From positions 4,654 to 44,899 of the forward strand of contig JAIPMN010011881.1 in assembly GCA_020650975.1 (NCBI GenBank): a stretch of 40,246 nt of DNA, in the 5' to 3' direction. This document shows, in pieces, positions 33,276 to 40,246 of the stretch (positions are counted from its first letter, which is position 1; the number at the start of each line of letters is the position of its first letter). Made by a program: the position numbers and the translations under genes. Under the pieces are notes generated by a model. That model had not been told where the DNA came from. It worked only from the letters and a program-made list of their open reading frames with translations, and did no database searches. This DNA comes from Apostichopus californicus (lineage: Eukaryota > Echinodermata > Holothuroidea > Aspidochirotida > Stichopodidae).

Positions 33276-33616
33276 TTTTTCGGAAAAAGAGCAGACGCAT
33301 TGCCCCAGCCGACTTTGAGGGTGCAAGAGACAACATACAGGACTTATTGAGTAAGCAGATTATTAGGGAGTCGTCCAGTCCTTATGCCTCACCTATAGTT
33401 CTGGTCCGCAAAAAGAATGGAGATTTGCGCCTGACTATCGACTTCCGTTTCCTGAACTCCCGGACGGTGAAGGATCAGTATAAAATCCCTAAATGGTTCT
33501 CTTCCCTCGACCTAACATCGGGGTATTACCAGATCGAGATGCAATGCAATGCAATGCCCCTGCCACATTCCAACGTTTGATTGAGAAGTGCATGGGCAAT
33601 GGCTTTCACTGACATA
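33276..33616 (+). pseudogene. Gypsy reverse transcriptase, first part
   Basis: IIRESSSPYASPIVLVRKKN, GDLRLTIDFRFLNSRTV and FSSLDLTSGYYQIEM identify Ty3/Gypsy RT motifs. After IEM a short CAATG slippage repeat (33539-33554) breaks the frame, then a trace of QRLIEKCMG and FTDILVF. The catalytic YLDD block is absent. Confidence 0.8.
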
Positions 33617-33847
33617 CTAGTCTTCTGAAAGTTTTATACTATTGACCATTCTATCATATTAGATAAATTATTTGCATATGGATTTCAGGAACAAAAGTTA
33701 TGTAACAGGAAGGAAACAATTTCCTTTCAAAGCAAAAACTTGCAAACAATCTCTTTTGGTGTCCCCCAAGGTTCCATTCTTGGGCCACTAATCTTGGTCA
33801 TCTACATGAACGACGAGTACTGCTTGCAGTGAACTTGTTTGGGTTTT

Positions 33848-34021
33848 AAGAAAAAGTCGCCCAAGAAAGAGCCTGGGCACGAACTACCGAACGACTGATC
33901 CGGTCTCAATCCCAGTCCCCTTGCATCGAGACTGTGTGATCATCGTCGGGTGTGCATCACCATTCCCCTCGAAAGGGAACAGATACTACACATGATCTTA
34001 GCCAAAAGGCCGAGAAGCGAT
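33848..34021 (-). mobile_element. U2-headed SINE, copy 2 (longest head)
   Basis: Starting at 34021 and reading the minus strand, the first about 45 bases are U2 snRNA from its first nucleotide: ATCGCTTCTCGGCC, TTTTGGCTAAGATCA and GTAGTATCTGTTC, with one mismatch. The GUAGUA branch-site-recognition segment is included. After that it departs from U2 and shares about 125 bases with copy 3: a CCCTTTCGAGGGG hairpin, GGTGATGCACACCCGACGAT, and the terminal GCCCAGG/CTTGGGC hairpin. The Sm site and U2 3' stem-loops are absent, so it is not a U2 gene. Confidence 0.8.
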
Positions 34022-34207
34022 CCAGCATTACCAGTATGTTCAAGACTATATTGGACGAGAGTACAAATACAACTGTGTTATACTCTAATTGGTTTGCTTC
34101 AAATAAGCTTTCGCTTAATGTTATCAAACTATATGGTCTTTAACATGCCTCATACTCAAAACCCCAACTTCAGTGTTATCATTAATAACCACCCACTTCA
34201 AGCTGCT

Positions 34208-35038
34208 TGTAGCGGGCTCCAGCCAAGAAATAACTCTTTACATCAAGTTTGATACGGGTTGTTACTGTATGTATTAGTCCTCTGATAAAACCGTCAAAAC
34301 TGAGAAGGAAAAGTAACAACCTTTAACTTTACAATGTAAGTGATTTGTGTAATTGGTAAACTTACTATACTGATTTAACCTGAAAACCTCAATACATGCA
34401 TGCAACACAATAAATCATATATATGCAATCAAACTGAAGGACATGTGCAGTTAAGGAGTATTTCAATGACAATACAAACGAATAAGATTAAGGTGTAACC
34501 AATAACATTCACTCACACCCGAAACTTATAAGACATAATATGTAGGCTACGGGACATGAATCGACAGTACGTAAGCACACACAGTAAACAATATGCAATT
34601 ACCTTCAAGATAATAGGCTTAGGCCTTAATATTATTAACACACTGAAGTCATAGAGAAAGATACGCCTTACACACTGTACTATACATATTAACATGACTA
34701 GGAATCGGATGCAATATATACTACGGAGAGCAAGTGCACAATTTAGGGCCAAGAAATAATACAAGGAGCCACAGTAAGTAGATAAACAAAACATTTGTGA
34801 TCTTAAAGGTTACAATTAATATATGTTGCAATCATACCTTATGTCTTCCTTTGGGGACTGAACCCACTAAATTTTAATGAATGATAACGTAAAATATGTA
34901 CTGTAGCAGTAGCATCAACGTGATAATAACTACATAGCAACAACAAAATGTATCTATTTTTAGAAAGGAAAGAGTGGAACGCCGATAGGGCAGAAAATAG
35001 CACAATGATCAACTAACAACGGTATGGCGACTGTAACA
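34208..35038. mobile_element. Solo LTR, 831 bp, with 5-bp target duplication
   Basis: Begins TGTAGCGGG and ends CTGTAACA, flanked by CTGCT on both sides (34203-34207 and 35039-35043). Removing it rejoins the LINE coding sequence between INNHPL and SVKFLG. TGT...ACA ends with a 5-bp duplication are those of an LTR left after recombination. The family is unassigned; no coding capacity. Confidence 0.8.
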
Positions 35039-35916
35039 CTGCTACCAGTGTTAAATTTCTTGGTGTTGTTATTGACTCAATGCTTAATTGGCATGAACAT
35101 ACTTCTCACCTGTGTTCGCAAGTTGCTAAGGGTGTTGGAATAATCGGTAGACTTGTTTATCCCCATCTCTGCTACTGTAGTCTTGCTTGGTCGGGCACTA
35201 GTAACTCCGCTTTAAGAAAGTTATTTGTTTTCTAAAATGAGCTATCAGACATATTACGTATTCTGCACCACGCGAACACACCAGTGCGCCTTTCTAAGTC
35301 CCTTAACTTGTTAAAATGAAATGACATAATCCAAGTTAATATTGCAACCTTCACCTATCGCTTCTTCAACAATGTCTTACCTTTAGGTTTTTCTAATTTA
35401 TCCGTTCGGAATTCCCTAGTTGACAAATATCACACACATCAAAACAATCGTGTTCGTCTTCCTGGCAATCGGCCAACTTTTTCGAAGACAAGCTTGCATT
35501 ATCGAGCCAACAGCACCTGACATTCCATTCCAGAGAGTTTAACTTCTAAGCATAATGTACACTCCTTTCCACTCATTTGTACGCTGTAGTCATCCCTTTG
35601 TTATTGTCATTTTTCCTCCGTAACATATATGTATATACATGATTGTGTTTGTGTAAGTAAGCATACATGTTTATATTAACACGGGTGTATATATATGTGT
35701 ATGTATATGCATATATATGTGTATTGTGAGTTATACGTATTGGGTTGATATAAGTGTTACTGTTTTTCTTGTATTGTTCTCTCTATTTACTAATGGGAGA
35801 AATCTACTAAACAAGCCCTCTGGATATTTTGGAGTGCTACCTTTCACAATATTCCATGTTGTTGATATGTTTTGTCACTTAGTTAATTTCTCTGTATTTA
35901 TATTGTGAAATGAAAT

Positions 35917-36372
35917 GAAAAGACCATGGAAGAGCATGAAGAGAAGCTGAAGAAGGTAATGAAGCAGCTCCGGAAGTTGGGTTGAAGCTGAACCCAGAGA
36001 AGTGCTCCCGTGAAGACATAAGTGAAGTGTCTTGGACATGTCATCTCCGAAGCGGGTGTCCAGACCGACCCAGACAAGGTGGCTGCTGTGAGGACGTAGC
36101 CCCACCCCCAGAATGTGAGAGAGTTAAAGTCGTTCCTTGGCTTCTCAGGTTATTACAGGCGCTTTATACCAAACTACAGTAGGATAGCCAAGCCAATGAA
36201 TGAACTGTCAAAGATATATGAGCCAGTCAGGAAGAAAGAAGGCTCAGGTAGGTCAAGTAATCCACTAGGGTACAGGACCAGCCCAGACACTTCCTTTAGG
36301 AACAACTGGACCAGCGAATGCCAGTATGCGTTCCAAACCTAAGTCGCAAAATTTACTACTGCTCCTACCCTT
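35917..36372 (+). pseudogene. Gypsy reverse transcriptase, second part
   Basis: Resumes after the LINE with TMEEHEEKLKKVMKQL, then across frameshifts LKLNPEKCS, LGHVISEAGVQTDPDK and [20 protein letters not shown]. It ends in [10 protein letters not shown] and KFTTAPTL, where an ORF1 fragment of another LINE cuts it. RNase H and integrase are missing. Confidence 0.8.
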
Positions 36373-36375
36373 CTT

Positions 36376-36715
36376 TTCAGGGGAAATTTGCCAGTTGGCA
36401 GGCAGTCCTGGAGGCGGTGAAGTCTGACATTCGCCTTCAAATTGAAGACGATTTTCGCCGTTTATCTGGGGCTGCCTTCTTTGGACGCTGGTGTGCTGGG
36501 GAGGGGTTTTTCGTTTGGCTGCGTGCGGGTCGTCCTTTTGTAATTTTTTGAATGTTTGAGTGGGGGGTTGGGGGTTTTGTCTCTGCAGGTCGGCGGGCGA
36601 AGGTTTTTGGCTCGCTTGACCTGAGTTTCGTTTGTCAGTATGGGATGGTTCGGTAGTGCCGTTTGGCCGTGACGTTTTGTATCCCGCATGGCGGGTCACG
36701 TAAAAAGCACGATTC
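36376..36715 (-). mobile_element. L1/Tx1-like LINE 5' end with ORF1 start (second copy)
   Basis: Reading the minus strand from about 36715 it has the same 5' sequence and ATG start (MRDTKRHGQTALPN) as 6152-6417 and the same Gln/Lys-rich N-terminus. It continues about 80 bases further into ORF1 (LPANWQISPEKKG in one frame). Small indels break the frame. Confidence 0.75.
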
Positions 36716-36724
36716 TTAAACAAC

Positions 36725-37200
36725 TGCAGAGTGCCAAAAGAGGAATTCATGAGAGCATGATTAAATCGGCTAAACGAGCCATATATGCTATTTTGGAAAA
36801 CGCAGATATAACGGTCAAGGAACTATTTCGGCGATTGTGGGTGCAGAAGGTCTAATAAATTAAGACCAATTACATATCAATCGGCCAATAGAAAAGATGA
36901 TGTCCCGTTAACGCCGAACCATTTCCTGCACGGTGAAAGTGGGGGAAGAAGTAAGACGTAAGTGGAAAAGAGATTTGAAAATAAATGACGGGGTAATCGT
37001 TTGAGAAGTATAACCAGCGAGGAAATTGGCAATTGGGAAGAGTGGTGGAGGTTTTCAACGGTCCAGACGGACATGTGCGGGTAGTGAGAGTAAAGACAAA
37101 CAAAGGAGAGATCCCGCGACCAATAACGAAATTGAGTCTGTTAGAATTGACTGATTGAGAAGAGAAAAACAATAGTTTGAGCAAAAAAGGGGCAGAATAA
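36725..37200 (+). pseudogene. BEL/Pao polyprotein C-terminus
   Basis: Frame-shifted but recognisable: SMIKSAKRAIYAILENADIT, PLTPNHFLHGESGG near 36903-36945, and FNGPDGHVRVVRVKTNKGEI followed by PRPITKLSLLE (37052-37137). These are the conserved C-terminal part of BEL/Pao integrase-side polyproteins. Just 3' of it (about 37183-37328) a block of about 85 bases is tandemly duplicated (GGGGCAGAATAAT...GAACCTGAGGGTAGTCTAAC). Confidence 0.75.
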
Positions 37201-37500
37201 TCCCCAAAGAACCTGAGGGTAGTCTAACTCCAGTGATAGTTCAAACGAATTATAAATTATGAGAAGGTAGAGAAAGAAAGGGGCAGAATAATCCCAAAAG
37301 AACCTGAGGGTAGTCTAACCCCAGTGATGGTTGAAATGAAAATATGTAAGAGCAACATGAGTGAAAAGAACAAAAGCAATTAGTAATGTACATCAAGCAT
37401 TACATGTGCATGTTGAAACTGAACTTAGTGAGAGAACTTTGATGAAACAAATGTTACAAACGAACTCTTCAACTGTAGAAATAGATTTAGTTGTATGATT

Positions 37501-37666
37501 CTTTTGGCTAAGATCATGTGTAGTATCTGTTCCCTTTCGAGGGGAATGGTGATGCACACCCGACGATGATCTCACAGTCCCGATGCAAGGGGACTGGGGT
37601 TGAGAGCGAATCAGTCGTTTGGTTTTCGTGCCCAGGTTCATTCCTGGGCGACTTTTCGAAAAACAA
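37501..37666 (+). mobile_element. U2-headed SINE, copy 3
   Basis: Starts at CTTTTGGCTAAGATCATG, about 17 bases into the U2 head, has the same non-U2 body as copy 2, and ends GGGCGACTTTTCGAAAAACA. It is flanked by a 10-base duplication GTATGATTCT (37493-37502 and 37667-37676), overlapping the element by two bases. Confidence 0.8.
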
Positions 37667-37837
37667 GTATGATTCTGAACTGTTAATGTTTAAAATAGTA
37701 ACGTGGATAATTTGGTTTAAGTAATGTTTCGATGTATGGTTTTCCACAATACATCGAGGAAGGGGAGGATGGACAGGTGGAGTTATTCAAAATCTTCCAG
37801 TCATTTTCCTATTTATTTTTAATGTCATTCTCGGCCT
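37667..37837. other. Gypsy 3' untranslated remnant with purine tract
   Basis: GAGGAAGGGGAGGATGG (about 37756-37772) is a plausible polypurine tract for plus-strand priming ahead of the 3' LTR. No other feature. Confidence 0.4.
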
Positions 37838-38299
37838 CGAGGACACAGGTCTTTTTTATACCTCTATACATACACTGTTCATAGCCTTGAGTGGTTAGAC
37901 GCTGGTCGTTGGCAATAGATGCCGGTTGTCAGTATAGACGCTGGTTGTGTTGAAGTGCCTAGTGAAGGGTGTACTCCATCCCGATGACAACTCGTATGCT
38001 TTAAGACGCTGGATCGGAAGACAGTGCTTATGGCCGAGTTTATTTCTGTTATATTAATTAAGTGTATCTATTGGTTTGTAGTCCTGATAGAGACTATAAG
38101 AGAAACTACATTGTAATCTGACAAGCTGAGGTCAGGTAAATTCTCTTCCGTGGATAAAATATTGGACCGTTTCCCTTGGAATAAATAGTATGATAAAATA
38201 AATAATATGCTTATCATGCAATGCGCCTATACACCTAAAGGTTGTAAACAGTCGAACCCCGCAGCTCCTCGATCGTATGTATCTTGCGAGTGGTTGTTA
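37838..38299 (+). repeat. 3' LTR of the Ty3/Gypsy element
   Basis: Collinear with the 5' LTR and ends GAGTGGTTGTTA at 38299. It has about 33 extra bases near 38090 (AGAGACTATAAGAGAAACTA and following) and 8 extra near 37950 that the 5' LTR lacks. Confidence 0.75.
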
Positions 38300-38349
38300 C
38301 AATGTACTTGGCAAGATTCACCCCTAATAATGTGATATTTTAATCATAA

Positions 38350-39030
38350 CCCAGGATAAAATTCCTGTTAATACCTGTTACACTTTCAACTGGTTTTAAC
38401 TGGAAACTTCAGGAACTAACAGGTACCTGTTCACGACAACTGGTTTCAACAGGTATTATCCCCAAACCCAGTTCATACCAGTTAATTACCTGTTGCAACA
38501 GGTAAATTCCCTGTAAGCTGTAATAGGTACCAGTTGCTTTCAACAGGTAATGTACCTGTTATACCAGTTGCTTTCAACAGGTAATGTACCTGTTAAAAGC
38601 AACCGGTTTAACAGGTACCTGTTAAAAGCAACCGGTTTAACAGGTACCTGTTAAATGCAACCGGTTTAACAGGTACCTGTTAAATGCAACCGGTTTAACA
38701 GGTACCTGTTAAATGCAACCGGTTTAACAGCTACCTGTTAAATGCAACCGGTTTAACAGCTACCTGTTAAATGCAACCGGTTTAACAGCTACCTGTTAAA
38801 TGCAACCGGTTTAACAGGTACCTGTTAAATGCAACCGGTTTAACAGGTACCTGTTAAATGCAACCGGTTTAACAGGTACCTGTTAAATGCAACCGGTTTA
38901 ACAGGTACCTGTTAAACCAGTTGCTTTTAAAAGATACAGCAACTGGTTTAACAGGTACCAGTGGCTCCAAGCCAAACCCGTTAAACCTGAAGTGAAAAAC
39001 AGGTACCTGTTGAAACCGGTAAATTTGGGA
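38350..39030. repeat. 29-bp palindromic minisatellite with degenerate flanks
   Basis: The core at about 38590-38925 has eleven or twelve units of 29 bases. Each unit consists of a 14-base palindrome AACAGGTACCTGTT, spacer AAATGC or AAAAGC, and an 8-base palindrome AACCGGTT. Three consecutive units carry GCTACC in place of GGTACC. Both flanks are built of the same half-words (AACAGGT, ACCTGTT, AACTGGT, ACCAGTT) in irregular order, including an inverted pair AAACCAGTTGC/GCAACTGGTTT at 38925-38963. Confidence 0.9.
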
Positions 39031-39737
39031 CTATTGCGTGGCATTGGATCATAACTGGTGTACATTATGTACTCGTACTGTACACAATATGAACTTGCAA
39101 AACACAAATCGAATCATTGCTAGAGGATAGAACATGACATGGCTTGACAAAAGTAGGTGGAACGGGTAATATGGGGGCTCCAATGGCGCAAATAAATCAA
39201 CTTTAATAGAATGAGGGTGGAAAGATTGATCGCTATGGGTCATCAACAGGACAACATCTTGTTCCTAAAGATAAAATCACTTTGTTGGATGTCTATCGTC
39301 GGAGCATTTCGGTTTGTTCAAGCTTTGCACAGGGGTACTCATTTCTATATGTTAAACTGAAATGGACTTTAGATACACATATGTTAGAAATGAAATGTCA
39401 CATTTGCTATTCTAACTGTCGAATAAGGAGAGAAAAGAAACCAAGGCAAAGATGTGGTACAACATAAGTCTGTTCACTGATTTTTTTTATTCCATATGGT
39501 ACATAAAAGGTCAAATTAGAAATTCCAATGATATTTGAGAGACAAGTTCTAGCAGATATTGTATGATTTTAATACAATTTACACAACCCTTTACAATACA
39601 ACATATAAACTGCAAAACTAATGTATGTCAAAATCCATATCACCTAATAAAGAGAATGAAAAATATCAAGGTAAAGATCCAGATATGAAATGAAAAATAT
39701 GTGTCATGTTTCAGTACATATTCAAAGTAAAAAAAAA
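39031..39737. other. No gene recognised
   Basis: AT-rich. Short open frames on both strands resemble nothing known. The T8 run at 39481 is simple sequence. Confidence 0.4.
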
Positions 39738-40246
39738 CTACAAAACACAATGATTTGGTAGAAAACAAACATATGATTTTCTAGGTAAAGTTACTACAAC
39801 ACAACTACTGAATAAAAGATCAGCTGTAGTGACCTGAAAAGATTCCTCTACCCCTGTCCACTGTCTTATATGCCTGACAAAAGCACCCGATCCAGGGTGT
39901 TCAAATTCCTTAACATTCCTCAAGATCAAAGGTTTGAATAAGATAAGGCATTGTTCATTATGCATGATTATGCGGTGAAGTTCGCCAGGTGTACCATCAT
40001 CAACAGAGAAGTACTTATTATTTCTAGCAGTTGGCCTTGAATATCCTACTGTATGAAATGTAAAGCCATTCTTCTTTACTCTAGTATAGCATTCTGCAGT
40101 CTCATCGACATGGTATCCATTTTCAATTAAAGCATTTCTCTCACTTTCTGTGAATTGAACAACATGTGCTGCACCCAACAACTTTATTCCTTCTGGTGCA
40201 AAAGTATTTTCATGAAGTCTCAACATTTCATTGCATTTTCTATTGA
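39738..40246 (-). CDS. EnSpm/CACTA-like transposase, C-terminal part (partial at right edge)
   Basis: A frame is open from the right edge to a stop at 39738. It includes EGIKLLGAAHVVQFTESE, ECYTRVKKNGFTFHTVGYSR, RNNKYFSVDDG and the terminal KSYVCFLPN. This is the C-terminal block that follows the Transposase_21-type core in animal EnSpm/CACTA-like proteins (LLG.., ECY.R...NG..FHS..Y.R, YVC.LPN). An ATG at 40224-40226 exists, but the frame is open upstream of it (codons for NRKCNE), so the gene very probably continues beyond the window. No internal stops, so this may be a recent or domesticated copy. The family assignment is from recalled motif layout. Confidence 0.6.
   Translation of the reverse strand, partial: NRKCNEMLRLHENTFAPEGIKLLGAAHVVQFTESERNALIENGYHVDETAECYTRVKKNGFTFHTVGYSRPTARNNKYFSVDDGTPGELHRIIMHNEQCLILFKPLILRNVKEFEHPGSGAFVRHIRQWTGVEESFQVTTADLLFSSCVVVTLPRKSYVCFLPNHCVL

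Larger units (their letters stand above)
33617..35915 (+). mobile_element. CR1-like LINE inserted in the Gypsy RT, itself interrupted twice
   Basis: Readable pieces: TIDHSIILDKLFAYGFQ and GVPQGSILGPLILVIYMNDE (33645-33815); WFASNKLSLNVIK (34090-34128); SVKFLGVVIDSMLNWHEH (35048-35101) and the C-terminal domain to about 35560 (NRVRLPGNRPTFSKT). A TG/TA-rich 3'UTR and the tail GAAATGAAATGAAA end at about 35915. The middle of the RT is deleted. A U2-headed SINE (33848-34021) and a solo LTR (34208-35038) lie inside it. Confidence 0.75.

Noticed and set aside
33848..34021. A functional U2 snRNA gene
   Set aside because: Only about 45 bases match U2; the Sm site and 3' stem-loops are absent and the rest is shared with other dispersed copies.

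Overview
The window is animal nuclear DNA. It is intron-bearing, AT-rich and gene-poor, and most of its length consists of transposable elements inserted into one another. The assortment (L1/Tx1-like and CR1/L2-like LINEs, Ty3/Gypsy with a PNMA-like Gag, BEL/Pao, hAT, an EnSpm/CACTA-like transposase end, MITEs) and the recurrent TAGGCCTA-type words suggest a marine invertebrate deuterostome, most likely an echinoderm. That assignment is inference. No tRNA, rRNA, CRISPR or bacterial operon structure was seen.

Layout. (1) 1-3439, minus strand: a two-exon coiled-coil gene of an unnamed aquatic-invertebrate family. It is open off the left edge except for one in-frame TGA (2018-2020). (2) 4141-12784, plus strand ('unit A'): a multi-exon gene reconstructed from splice sites whose phases all agree. 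It runs from a zinc-finger-family remnant into a split KMT5A/SET8-like SET domain (4440-4555 plus 5701-5895), a small exon, an incomplete PHD-like finger (9046-9148 plus 10339-10434) and four short C-terminal exons. A 224-bp MITE and a rearranged LINE sit in its introns. (3) About 12795-14189: a CR1/L2-like LINE. (4) 14203-29235 ('unit B'): a decayed partial duplicate of unit A. It has the zinc-finger 5' exon and exons a' to e' but no SET exon, and is broken by three insertions: a 2-kb long-TIR element, a 1.7-kb hAT derivative and a 4.4-kb L1/Tx1-like LINE. It may end in an Asp/His-rich exon (28797-29235). (5) About 30800-38299: a decayed Ty3/Gypsy element with both LTRs. It is invaded by a CR1-like LINE (itself carrying a solo LTR and a U2-headed SINE), an L1/Tx1-like ORF1 piece, a BEL/Pao piece and a second U2-headed SINE. 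(6) About 38350-39030: a 29-bp minisatellite built of palindromes. (7) 39738 to the right edge, minus strand: the C-terminus of an EnSpm/CACTA-like transposase.

Three observations stand out. The first is the SET plus PHD-like gene with a fully phase-consistent exon chain and a degenerating tandem copy. The second is a short retroposon family with a U2 snRNA-derived 5' head, present three times; one copy splits the ORF1 of the 4.4-kb LINE with an 18-bp target duplication. The third is the nested palindromic minisatellite. The only functional coupling visible is host against mobile DNA: the genes are cut by, or carry in their introns, the elements listed. All element copies seen carry disabling lesions.
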